Shown: positions 42,684 to 50,239 of the stretch, piece by piece | How the letters are laid out: each line of letters begins with the position of its first letter | Numbering within the stretch: the stretch's first letter is position 1 | Assembly (NCBI GenBank): GCA_050258735.1 | Contig: JBLMZJ010000122.1 | Coordinates: forward strand, 1-50,239 | DNA: 50,239 nt | Direction: 5' to 3' | Source of the DNA: Syntrophomonas_A sp050258735 | GTDB lineage: Bacteria; Bacillota; Syntrophomonadia; Syntrophomonadales; Syntrophomonadaceae | The notes under the pieces: model-generated | Seen by the model: the letters and a program-made list of their open reading frames with translations, nothing else | Databases searched by the model: none | Told to the model about the DNA's origin: nothing | Translations under genes and position numbers: made by a program

Positions 42684-43889
42684 TTAACCCTTATTCTGGG
42701 GAATGGATCTGAAAACGATATCGGCATCAGCTCCGGGCAGCGGCGCCACTGGCTGGGTGATCTCGAACTTGCCGTTTTTGATCCATTCCTTGAGGATATT
42801 GGCTATCTGGCGAGCACGCGGATAACTGGACTGCGGAGTAGTAACCACCTCTTTGCCGTTTATAGTTATCTTTCCGCTCTTTAATTCTTTAAAATTGGCA
42901 TATCCCAGATCCATGGGTTTGTAATAGGGATATTGTTCACTGTAGTCCACGATCGGGCAGAAGATATCTTCATCTTTTACTGCCGTATATTGCAGAATCT
43001 CTTCATCCAGGATGGGGATCGGTATACCTATGCCCACTGCCATGGTAGCGCCATAGCCCATATAGCTCAGCCCGACCAGCCAATTGGGGTCCATCTGTTT
43101 AAGATCGCCGATGACCGCCAGGGTCCCCGCCCCGCCCAGAGGCACCCCATTCTCTCCACGGGGTACATTGGGATGATGCTGAGTACCATTCCAGGCCACG
43201 TAACCGATACCGCCTCCCAGGAATATCCTGGTCCCGATACCGGTAGTGCGGTAATGGGGGTCATTCAACAACGGACTCAGCTGCCCCGAGGTTGAGTAGC
43301 TCGCATTGCCCACCCGCGGTTTCAACATTCCCATGTAGGTATATAGTGTACGGTCACTAAGGTTTATAGCACAGTTATAGTTCTGATAAGCATTACGCGG
43401 ATTAAATAAAAAGGCCTCGTTTACATCGTTTAAAGTAATAACGCTTTCTACCTTCTTGTTGGGATAACAATCGGTGCCATAAGCCAACGCTTCCAGCCGG
43501 ACCTCTTTTCCAGCCACCAGATCATGGATCACATGCCCGCCGCCATAACTAAAACGTCCGGGATAGACCTTGTTTTCCGGATCATTATCCGGCAGCTGAG
43601 CAGCTCCGATATAGGCATCGACCGCGGCAATTCCGGCATAGGCCTCTACCCCATTCAGCCATACCTTCTTCATCTTGATCCGGGGATTGGAATGACCAAA
43701 ATTGATAAAGGCACCTGACGAGCACATCGGGCCAAAGGTCCCGGTGGTGACGACGTCGATCTCCCGGGCAGCCTTTTCAAGGCCCTTTTCAGCAACTATG
43801 CCAATGACTTCTTCAGCGGTGACCACTACGGCCTCCCCCCGCCTGATCTTTTCGTTGATCTCCTCATAACTCTTCTGGACTGCCATCAT
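42684..43889 (-). CDS. Homocysteine biosynthesis protein (DUF39/COG1900)
   Basis: A 401-residue protein of the DUF39 family, shown in anaerobes and methanogens to take part in direct sulfur incorporation into aspartate semialdehyde to give homocysteine. Family traits are VTTGTFGPMCSSGAFINFGH near residue 48, with the functionally important Cys, and GIGTRIFLGGGIGYV. The ATG follows AAGGGGG. It lies directly downstream of metH, which would methylate the product. This replaces the usual MetA/MetB/MetC or MetX/MetY routes. Confidence 0.93.
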   Translation of the reverse strand: MMAVQKSYEEINEKIRRGEAVVVTAEEVIGIVAEKGLEKAAREIDVVTTGTFGPMCSSGAFINFGHSNPRIKMKKVWLNGVEAYAGIAAVDAYIGAAQLPDNDPENKVYPGRFSYGGGHVIHDLVAGKEVRLEALAYGTDCYPNKKVESVITLNDVNEAFLFNPRNAYQNYNCAINLSDRTLYTYMGMLKPRVGNASYSTSGQLSPLLNDPHYRTTGIGTRIFLGGGIGYVAWNGTQHHPNVPRGENGVPLGGAGTLAVIGDLKQMDPNWLVGLSYMGYGATMAVGIGIPIPILDEEILQYTAVKDEDIFCPIVDYSEQYPYYKPMDLGYANFKELKSGKITINGKEVVTTPQSSYPRARQIANILKEWIKNGKFEITQPVAPLPGADADIVFRSIPQNKG

Positions 43890-43898
43890 ATTCCCCCT

Positions 43899-46397
43899 TT
43901 AACTCAACAACCTTTGCGCTTGTACTACTGCATCCCTAGCGTCACGGGAATAAGCATCAGCTCCGATACTCTCGGCATACTCCTGGTTGAGCACCGCACC
44001 ACCAACCATTATTTTGCAGCTAAGATTCCGCTCTCTGATCCCTTGAATAACTTCTTTCATTGCCGGCATAGTAGTGGTCATCAGAGCACTAAGGCCAACA
44101 ATATTCGCTCCGGACCTTTCCGCCATATCGATTATCAATTCACTGGCAACGTCCTTGCCCAGATCGATCACCTTAAAACCGTAGTTCTCCAACATGACGC
44201 AGACTATGTTTTTGCCGATGTCATGAATGTCGCCAGCTACAGTAGCCATGATGATCACCCCCTTCTCCTCGGTTTTATCCTCTGCCATACGGGGTTTGAC
44301 AATGGCAAAGGCTTTTTTCATGGTCTCAGCTGACATCATCAACTGAGGCAGAAAATACTGTTTCTTATCGTATAGATCTCCAGCAGCTTCTATTCCCGGG
44401 ATCAATCCCCGGTTAACGATCTCCAGCGGGTCACGTTTTTGTTCATCCAATGCTTCTATTAAGACCGCTTCGATACTCTCACGTTGACCGTTGAGTACCA
44501 TGGATTTCAGCCGATCATAGATGTTCTTTTCAGCTTTTTCAGCCACTTCCGGAGCAGGCTTCGCCGCCTCCTTATTGGCGGCCGGCTGGCCCTTCAGCAG
44601 CTCAGGTATGTTACACTGTGTGCAGACCTCATGTCGGCTGGCTGCCGTTCCAGTCAGCGGTTTGTAATCCTTATAACGGCTGATAAAATCACCGCTGTTG
44701 GGGTCACGGTTAAGCAATACCGCGGCCGAACGGGTGACCTCCATCATACGTTGATCAAAGGGATTCATGATCGGTAGGTCCAAACCCGCAGCCCAGGCCA
44801 TAGCCAGATAGGTTGAATTGAGCAATTCCCTGGCGGGAAGTCCATGGGATACGTTACTGACCCCAAGAACGGTACCAACCCCCAATTCCCCCTTCACCAT
44901 CCGAACTGCCTTTATGGTCTCCATGACATTTTCCTGTTCAGCGCTGGCGGTCTTGACCAAACAATCTATATAAATATCTTCATCGCGCAACCCATATTCT
45001 TTGGCGGTTTGATAGATGCGCCGGGCCACTTCCATACGTCCTTCCGCCTTATCCGGGATACCTTTATCATCCAGGCAGAGACCCAGGATAGCAGCTCCGT
45101 ATTTACGAGCCAAAGGCATCACTATACGCATCTGCTTCTCTTCACCGGTAGTCGAGTTGATCAATGCCCTTCCCACGAAATTCTTCAGCCCCTCCTCCAG
45201 GGCTGCGGCATTAGTTGAATCCAGGGACAGTGGCAAATCGACGGCAGCCTGGACCTCCAGGACCGCCCTGCTCATAGCCGCTGGTTCGTCAATTCCCGGT
45301 ACTCCCATGTTCACATCCAGGATCGGCGCTCCGGATCTGGCCTGTTCACGGGCTTCGTCCACGACCATCTGCATCCGGCCATCCTTGATGTCCTGGGCCA
45401 GTTTCTTACGGGCAGTTGGATTTATCCTCTCGCCGATGAAGGCCAGCGGGTGATCCTCTCCCAGCAGAACATGGCAACTGCGGGCGGTCAGGGCAAAATA
45501 TTTGCCAGCGGCCTTTCTGCCCGGGCCAAGTCCTCGGACCACTGAAGCCATAGCCCGGATATGTGCTGGTGTGGTGCCGCAGCAGCCGCCGATTATGGAG
45601 GCACCAGCCTCTCTTAAAAGCAGGGCATATTCCGCCATCTCTTCCGGGCTGTCTGGAAAAACCGTCTGATCATTGATCAGGCGCGGAAGGCCGGCATTGG
45701 GTTCAATAGACAGCGGTACCGAACTGTACTTTGCCATCTGCTCCAGTACCTTAACCAATTCCCGCGCCCCGCCCGAACAATTGGCCCCAATAGCCATGGG
45801 CTGAAAAGCGCTCAAGATGAGGGCAGCTGTTGCCGGGTCTGTCCCCGTCATAGTACGGCCGTCAGTTTCAAAAGTCATGTGTGCGATCACCGGCAGACGG
45901 GTATTCTGCTGGGCAGCAATCAGGGCTGCCCTCATTTCACCGATATCGGTCATAGTCTCAATGGAAATAAGGTCGGCTCCCCCGGCTTCACAGGCCTTTA
46001 TTTGCTCAGCAAACACCTCATAGAGTTTGTCAAATGTTACATCACCCATTGGCTGCAGCAATTTGCCGGTAGGTCCAATGGAAGCTGCCACCAATGCACG
46101 GAGCCCCGCAGCCTTTTTGGCTATCCTTACTGCTTCTGCATTGATTTCATAAGCCCGTTCACCCAGACCGTATTCATCAAGCTTCAGGCGGTTGCCGCCA
46201 AATGTATTGGTTTCAATGATATCCGATCCGGCATCCACATATTGCAAATGTATATCACTAAGTATCCCTGGATTATTCACACCGAACAGCTCCGGACATT
46301 CGCCTGCCCGCATGCCATTCTGCTGGAGCATGGTGCCCATCGCTCCATCAAGCATAAGGACTCTCTCGTTTAATAAAGATACGATGTCACTTGCCAT
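43899..46397 (-). CDS. metH: Cobalamin-dependent methionine synthase lacking the reactivation domain
   Basis: An 832-residue enzyme that moves a methyl group from methyltetrahydrofolate to homocysteine through cobalamin. Order: homocysteine methyltransferase domain (about 1-300; zinc ligands in GANCSGG and GGCCGTTPAHI), pterin-binding domain (about 315-590; DVNMGVPG), cobalamin cap and B12 domain (about 620-830; DIHDIGKNIV with the cobalt-ligating His). The AdoMet-dependent reactivation domain of E. coli MetH is absent; a separate reactivator would be needed. The ATG at 46397 lies 6 bases after GGGG. It is preceded by a SAM-I riboswitch and followed by the homocysteine genes. Confidence 0.95.
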   Translation of the reverse strand: MASDIVSLLNERVLMLDGAMGTMLQQNGMRAGECPELFGVNNPGILSDIHLQYVDAGSDIIETNTFGGNRLKLDEYGLGERAYEINAEAVRIAKKAAGLRALVAASIGPTGKLLQPMGDVTFDKLYEVFAEQIKACEAGGADLISIETMTDIGEMRAALIAAQQNTRLPVIAHMTFETDGRTMTGTDPATAALILSAFQPMAIGANCSGGARELVKVLEQMAKYSSVPLSIEPNAGLPRLINDQTVFPDSPEEMAEYALLLREAGASIIGGCCGTTPAHIRAMASVVRGLGPGRKAAGKYFALTARSCHVLLGEDHPLAFIGERINPTARKKLAQDIKDGRMQMVVDEAREQARSGAPILDVNMGVPGIDEPAAMSRAVLEVQAAVDLPLSLDSTNAAALEEGLKNFVGRALINSTTGEEKQMRIVMPLARKYGAAILGLCLDDKGIPDKAEGRMEVARRIYQTAKEYGLRDEDIYIDCLVKTASAEQENVMETIKAVRMVKGELGVGTVLGVSNVSHGLPARELLNSTYLAMAWAAGLDLPIMNPFDQRMMEVTRSAAVLLNRDPNSGDFISRYKDYKPLTGTAASRHEVCTQCNIPELLKGQPAANKEAAKPAPEVAEKAEKNIYDRLKSMVLNGQRESIEAVLIEALDEQKRDPLEIVNRGLIPGIEAAGDLYDKKQYFLPQLMMSAETMKKAFAIVKPRMAEDKTEEKGVIIMATVAGDIHDIGKNIVCVMLENYGFKVIDLGKDVASELIIDMAERSGANIVGLSALMTTTMPAMKEVIQGIRERNLSCKIMVGGAVLNQEYAESIGADAYSRDARDAVVQAQRLLS

Positions 46398-46444
46398 TCT
46401 CATCCCCACTTTCACGCCTTATAGTCTAAATATGATTATAATAC

Positions 46445-46580
46445 AAAAACCCCTCATAATAAGAGGGGTTAGCGCTCCCTCTCATCTGTCAGGTATCCCT
46501 GCAGGAATTGGCACCATACCTTTTCAGGCGGTTGCCGGGTTTCATCGGGCCAGTCCCTCCACCTCTCTGGATAAGAGTAC
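46445..46580 (-). ncRNA. SAM-I (S-box) riboswitch
   Basis: On the minus strand the conserved aptamer parts occur in order: CTCTTATCCAGAGAGGTGGA, GGGACTGGCCCGATGAAACC, CGGCAACC, GGTGCCAATTCCTGC and the closing ACAGATGAGAG. A terminator follows (AACCCCTC/GAGGGGTT, 46448-46470, with a U-run). SAM binding should terminate transcription before metH, so the whole methionine cluster is repressed when SAM is high. Confidence 0.97.
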
Positions 46581-46603
46581 TATTTGATTAAATTGTTGAC
46601 TTC

Positions 46604-46933
46604 CTATTCCGGTTTATCTGTATCTTCCGCTACATCCGCCGATGTTGTCGGTACTTCCTGATTGGCTTCTCCCTCTTTGTCCACGATCCTGGCTACAAAA
46701 TCACTATTGCTGGCCTTGGCGGTCTCATAGACCGTTTCCGGTTTGACTGCCGAAGGCTGTTCTTCTTTAAGAGCATCTGCAAACTGCTGCTGAACGCCAC
46801 TGGTTGCTTTTTTGAACTCCCGGGCAGCCTTGCCCATAGAACGGGCTACTTCGGGAAGTTTGCCCGGTCCCACTACGATCAGAGCTACTGCCAATATCAG
46901 CACAAGTTCCCAGGGGCCTATACTGCCGAACAT
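46604..46933 (-). CDS. tatA: Twin-arginine translocase TatA/E-type protein
   Basis: A 109-residue protein of the pore-forming Tat component. The N-terminal helix (MFGSIGPWELVLILAVALIV) is followed by the hinge VGPGKLPEVARSMGKAAREF, an amphipathic helix and an acidic tail. It exports folded, often cofactor-bearing, proteins. The ATG at 46933 follows AAAGGG; a longer in-frame start is unlikely. No tatC is adjacent. Its stop is only about 24 bases before the riboswitch on the same strand. Confidence 0.93.
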   Translation of the reverse strand: MFGSIGPWELVLILAVALIVVGPGKLPEVARSMGKAAREFKKATSGVQQQFADALKEEQPSAVKPETVYETAKASNSDFVARIVDKEGEANQEVPTTSADVAEDTDKPE

Positions 46934-47122
46934 ATTTTCACCCTTTCGGACAAGGTATCCGTCGCGAAGGCAGATACGGTTCTCCATTCGTCATTCATCA
47001 TTGTACTGTTCTTTTTTTAGAATAGCAACGCTTTTCAATGTATATCAACTTTGACTGAGCAGAATCTATTTTTGATGCCAGGGCCTAACTTCAAAAACTC
47101 GATATCATATTGAATCTAATAC

Positions 47123-47169
47123 AAAAGCTCGTCCGGCATTGCCTTGATTGCAGTGCCTAACGAGCTTTT
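47123..47169 (-). terminator. Terminator of the holin-like gene
   Basis: AAAAGCTCGT and ACGAGCTTTT pair, with an inner GGCATT/AGTGCC helix. It lies 67 bases after the stop of the 47236 gene and can work in both directions. Confidence 0.8.
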
Positions 47170-47235
47170 AACCACCCCAAAGGATCATTGCCTTGTCAAG
47201 CGGTCAAAGGGGGCTGCCTTTTACTCCCTGCTGCT

Positions 47236-47565
47236 TTAGCGAATCTCGGTAGGAACAAAGGCATCGACCAGACCGATCACAAAAGCAGCCAGTAGACTGC
47301 CCAGCAAGGAAACCGACAGGTAGTTGGGGACGATAAATTGAGCTAAGTAGATTACGACAGCAGCGGTAACAAAACCCACAATACCGCGGGAACGAGGCGA
47401 CACCCGGTCTCCCAGGACCAACTCCACTAAATACCCCAGAATGGCAATGACTATCGCGGCTATCAAGGCCCCTACAAATCCAGATACTGTTATACCGGGG
47501 AGCAGGTAGCCAACCAGCATCAGGACCAGTGCTGAGACTACAAAACGAACTATGGTTCCAATCAT
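47236..47565 (-). CDS. Phage-holin-family (YvlD-like) membrane protein
   Basis: A 109-residue protein with four hydrophobic segments and short loops. The pattern VGYLLPGITVSGFVGALIAA matches the holin superfamily IV/YvlD group, which is common on chromosomes outside prophages. Actual holin activity is unproved for these, and no endolysin or phage gene is near, so a prophage origin is unlikely. The ATG follows AAAGGAG. The 47566-47670 stretch upstream shows nothing definite. Confidence 0.85.
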   Translation of the reverse strand: MIGTIVRFVVSALVLMLVGYLLPGITVSGFVGALIAAIVIAILGYLVELVLGDRVSPRSRGIVGFVTAAVVIYLAQFIVPNYLSVSLLGSLLAAFVIGLVDAFVPTEIR

Positions 47566-47670
47566 ATTAAGACTCCTTTCTTAGAATGTCGTTTCAGGAA
47601 TAGCATGCCATCCAGTATTGAAAACTATTCAAAATGACAATTAATAATTATGTTCACCAGAGCTCCCCAT

Positions 47671-47720
47671 AAAATAAACCCGCGAAAGACGCAAACAATC
47701 GTCTATCACGGGTTTATTTT
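47671..47720 (-). terminator. Terminator of the agr operon
   Basis: AAAATAAACCCG (47671-47682) pairs with CGGGTTTATTTT (47709-47720), with an inner AAGACG/CGTCT helix. It lies about 50 bases after agrD. Confidence 0.85.
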
Positions 47721-47772
47721 GATTCTAAATAATAGAACAAATATGTAGGTTGCTATTTACTGCAAATGGCTG

Positions 47773-47901
47773 CTAATTCCTATGTGGTAGTTCAGGCTGG
47801 TAGTGAATACATGGGCAGCATACGTTCAGGTTCGACGCTGCGATAAAAACGAATACCATGGCAAGTGAGGTGAACATCAGACCCTTAACTTTAGTCAACA
47901 T
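47773..47901 (-). CDS. agrD: AgrD-like cyclic autoinducer peptide precursor
   Basis: A 42-residue gene whose ATG overlaps the agrB stop by one base (TAATG), with GGAAGGAGG ahead. The peptide has an amphipathic, hydrophobic N-terminal helix (MLTKVKGLMFTSLAMVFVF), a Cys-rich segment NVCCPCIHY and the tail QPELPHRN. The C-terminal YQPELP pattern is typical of AgrD-type precursors cut by AgrB. The mature signal should be a thiolactone ring ending near Tyr34; which Cys (28, 29 or 31) forms it cannot be told. It is secreted as a population-density signal for AgrC. Confidence 0.85.
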   Translation of the reverse strand: MLTKVKGLMFTSLAMVFVFIAASNLNVCCPCIHYQPELPHRN

Positions 47902-48530
47902 TACGATTCCTCCTTCCCCAAATTATTTACCCACCAGTTACTGAGAATTATGTCCCAAAAGCGCATATAGATAGCGCCTAAGCGGGTCATCGTCAGGGTC
48001 TGGTAGCATATACCGATGAGAAGTGCTATAGCTATGAGATCATGTCCTAATAAATGAATAAATTCAGATATAATCAGTAAAATGGCAACTAACCAGGCCG
48101 CACCGATCTTTAAACGGGATCGATCTTGCGGATCTTTTATGGGTTTCGTTTCTGTGTCCAGAGGGGCCTTAATATAGATGGTGATCAGGCTGAACGAAGT
48201 GATAATAATCAAATATACTTCAAAATACCCATAGGAAACCACGTGACTGATATAGGCCAGAACTGGAAATGTGATGAGACCTGCTAGAGTACAGCGTAAA
48301 TAGGAACTGCAGTGGGCTCCGCCACCAAGGCGTCGAAACAGAGAAAAGGATATCAGAACTGCCAGCAATTCTGGTAATAACTCTAAATACCAACCGATTG
48401 CTATTAATAATAAGACCTGCAGAAATCCGCCCAGGAAGACCTCAAGGCCATACCGGATAACATCTTCATCATGGATTGATGTTGAGTTCGCCGCCACTAT
48501 ACGACCGAGAGCTTGAGCCAAGCTGTTCAC
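47901..48530 (-). CDS. agrB: AgrB-like peptide processing membrane endopeptidase
   Basis: A 209-residue membrane protein with about five or six hydrophobic helices that cleaves and cyclises the AgrD precursor. The catalytic His and Cys are visible in GGGAHCSSYLRC, seven residues apart as in staphylococcal AgrB. The start is GTG at 48530, 8 bases after GAGGAG; an ATG at 48536 lies too near that site. The 5' end overlaps agrC by about 60 bases and the 3' end overlaps agrD by one, so translation of all three is coupled. Confidence 0.92.
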   Translation of the reverse strand: MNSLAQALGRIVAANSTSIHDEDVIRYGLEVFLGGFLQVLLLIAIGWYLELLPELLAVLISFSLFRRLGGGAHCSSYLRCTLAGLITFPVLAYISHVVSYGYFEVYLIIITSFSLITIYIKAPLDTETKPIKDPQDRSRLKIGAAWLVAILLIISEFIHLLGHDLIAIALLIGICYQTLTMTRLGAIYMRFWDIILSNWWVNNLGKEES

Positions 48531-49878
48531 TGGCATCACTCCTCTGCGATGATTCCGGGAGGTAAACAGTAAATACTACCATGCCATCAGGATTGTCCAC
48601 CTCGACCTGCCCCCGGTACTTCTCCACTAATTGGCGGACAATAAACAATCCAAGTCCCCGATGTTCGCCCTGTTTAGTGCTAAATCCACGAACAAAGATC
48701 TTTTGCTGTGCTTCTGGCGTAAGATTACCACAGTTCGCAAATTTAAACTGGTATTTTCTGTCGTTTTTTGTTATGTGAACAAAAACTTTTCTGTTTTCGC
48801 GGGGAAGCATCGCTACCGAATCAAAGGCATTGTTAATGAGATTGCCCAGAATGCGGTTTAGATCGTGGGGAGGGATACTTAGTTTATCGACGCGGGTGTC
48901 AGCTGTGATATCAAGTTGGATACCACGCGAAGTGGCTAAACCACTCTTGATATAAAACAGGGCTGATAAGGCCGGGTGACCGGTTGCCAGAAAGTTTCTG
49001 GTCACAATGATTTCGCCGATCAACTCTTCCAGGTAAGTTTGAGTTTCTATTATATTACCCAACTGTATAAACCCATACAGGGTCTGCAGATGATTTATCC
49101 GATCATGGGCCTCGGCTTGGGTGGCCGTATACAATTCATCAAGGGTTTGTACATAGGCAGTCTGAGTAATATATTTGCTTTCCTTACCCAGAAGGATAAA
49201 TAACTGTTGAATTATAAGAATCATGATTATGAAAGCGGAAATCATGACAATGGTCGAAAGTAATATCCATAGTTGGGTTGACATATGCAGTATGGTATAC
49301 AAGGCAGAAAAACCAAATGACAGATTAAATACAATTTGAATTAATAGCAGAAGCAACATAGTACTGGCCAGCGCTACAATCACCCTGACCCGTTTTTCAT
49401 TAGGAATCGAATAATCTATATTACTGAAATTAAAGATATACCGCCTGGACTTCAAACAAAAATATACTATTAACAACATTGCAATAATCTGTGGGACGGG
49501 CATTACCAATGATACCAGAGGATGTGCCAGTTCATATTGCCAGGAAATGTTGGTCAACCGTGCTATTAGAGCCATAGAAAGGGTTTCGCACAATATCATA
49601 ACAATAGTTCCTAAAATCACTGTTACCATTGATCTTATAAAGCCCAGGTTCCAATTCATCATTACAATTACAATCAATATGAAGGTTAGGATTAAAAACT
49701 GGATACCTATAGAAAGATCGATATTTCTTATAACCGTATTCATTACCGCATAACAAAAGCCGACAAACAATATTTTTTTCAGTTTTGGTCTGATATTGAC
49801 CAGCAGTAATCCCAGCCAGGTCGATAAAAAACCAGTGGCAAAACCATGTATTAATAATATCCCAACATTTAGGTTCAT
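48469..49878 (-). CDS. agrC: AgrC-like sensor histidine kinase
   Basis: A 469-residue receptor for the Agr peptide. The N-terminal half has about six to seven transmembrane helices; the C-terminal half is cytoplasmic. The phospho-acceptor region reads AEAHDRINHLQTL, of the SpoOB/AgrC type, and the ATPase domain has the N-box NRILGNLINNAFDSV and the G-box RGLGLFIVRQL. The ATG at 49878 follows ACGAGGT by 7 bases. No AgrA-type LytTR response regulator is present in the window, so its partner must lie elsewhere or the kinase acts on another regulator. Confidence 0.92.
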   Translation of the reverse strand: MNLNVGILLIHGFATGFLSTWLGLLLVNIRPKLKKILFVGFCYAVMNTVIRNIDLSIGIQFLILTFILIVIVMMNWNLGFIRSMVTVILGTIVMILCETLSMALIARLTNISWQYELAHPLVSLVMPVPQIIAMLLIVYFCLKSRRYIFNFSNIDYSIPNEKRVRVIVALASTMLLLLLIQIVFNLSFGFSALYTILHMSTQLWILLSTIVMISAFIIMILIIQQLFILLGKESKYITQTAYVQTLDELYTATQAEAHDRINHLQTLYGFIQLGNIIETQTYLEELIGEIIVTRNFLATGHPALSALFYIKSGLATSRGIQLDITADTRVDKLSIPPHDLNRILGNLINNAFDSVAMLPRENRKVFVHITKNDRKYQFKFANCGNLTPEAQQKIFVRGFSTKQGEHRGLGLFIVRQLVEKYRGQVEVDNPDGMVVFTVYLPESSQRSDASEQLGSSSRSYSGGELNINP

Positions 49879-50104
49879 AAGAATACCTCGTTTCCCAAGA
49901 TCTAAAACCATCTCGATTGTGCCGGCGTATATTGTGTTTATATATATATCAATGTTATTCCATTCTTCCTTTCCCAGCAAATAGTTTTAATGGTATAAGA
50001 ATCATTGTCGATCAGTCACTGGGTAATAATATGTTTCAATACAATAAGAGGTATTTTATTCCTTTATCTCGAATTATTTCATATTTTAAGACAGGCGGGA
50101 TAGT

Positions 50105-50239
50105 ATGCTGGCATCATTAAATACGTTGGTCATAAGTGGCATTGAGGCTACGCCAGTCCAGGTGGAAGTGGATATTCAGGCAGGGCTGCCGGTTTTTGAA
50201 AAGGTAGGTTATAAAACCAGAGAATATATTAACAAAAAA
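50105..50239 (+). CDS. ComM/YifB-like Mg-chelatase-family protein, N-terminal fragment
   Basis: The frame is open from an ATG at 50105, after GGCGGGAT, to the window end (45 codons). The start MLASLNTLVISGIEATPVQ and VEVDIQAGLP follow the ComM/YifB N-terminal domain. After VG the reading GYKTREYINKK no longer matches the family, which usually continues with a VGLPD segment. This could be true divergence, a frameshift or an end-of-contig artefact. Members are AAA+ proteins linked to DNA uptake or branch migration. The 49879-50104 gap holds no other gene. Confidence 0.6.
   Translation, partial: MLASLNTLVISGIEATPVQVEVDIQAGLPVFEKVGYKTREYINKK

Noticed and set aside
47236..47565. Prophage remnant
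   Set aside because: The holin-like family is widespread on chromosomes and no other phage gene is nearby.

Overview
The window reads as the chromosome of an anaerobic, low-to-mid GC Firmicute of the Clostridia type, perhaps a syntroph or a relative of Syntrophomonas or Peptococcaceae. Supporting signs are SLH-domain envelope proteins, rubrerythrin, strong AGGAGG ribosome binding sites, a minimal SufBC system, an Agr peptide-signalling locus, a SAM-I riboswitch, a soluble NuoEF-type NADH module and the anaerobic homocysteine pathway. The genus is an inference. I see no tRNA, rRNA, CRISPR array, complete insertion sequence or prophage.

Layout. 1-8385: two tandem SLH/FecR/beta-helix surface proteins, nearly identical over their first ~855 codons and then divergent; the first runs off the window. 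8559-10301: small proteins and rubrerythrin. 10302-10596: structured repeats. 10597-12823: pdaD-speE-speB polyamine operon. 13181-19929: two glutamate dehydrogenase genes flanking an IclR regulator and an unusual KaiC-like/PEP-synthase-N-domain protein. 20204-24646: LysR regulator, sufC-sufBD, fur, prsA. 24806-28305: carA, glnA and an ANTAR antiterminator gene preceded by its own leader terminator. 28536-34964: nuoE-nuoF-nuoG/GltD-icd. 35199-38636: iron alcohol dehydrogenase, aldehyde dehydrogenase and their TetR regulator. 38981-41261: yebC, an isoprenylcysteine-methyltransferase-like protein, nadE. 41468-46580: SAM riboswitch-metH-homocysteine synthesis genes. 46604-47565: tatA and a holin-like membrane protein. 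47773-49878: agrC-agrB-agrD, where agrD is a 42-residue gene that a length cut-off would miss. 50105-50239: start of a ComM-like gene.

How the genes fit together. Much of the centre is nitrogen assimilation around 2-oxoglutarate, glutamate and glutamine: icd makes 2-oxoglutarate, two GDHs make or use glutamate, glnA makes glutamine, and carA uses glutamine. The most interesting signal is a box (consensus TGYATACAATAT on the coding strand) at four of these promoters (gdhA2, nuoEFG-icd, carA, ANTAR-glnA), always 43-44 bases upstream of the -10 hexamer, plus a fifth copy at another spacing near gdhA1. This looks like an undescribed nitrogen regulon with an activator bound near -60. The ANTAR-glnA operon appears to carry a second layer of control, an intrinsic terminator directly before the ANTAR ribosome binding site. 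Two structured dispersed elements sit just downstream of gdhA2 and glnA, each between two hairpins.

Limits: all similarity statements come from recognition of motifs and family patterns, not from searches. Promoters, operators and start codons are read by eye.
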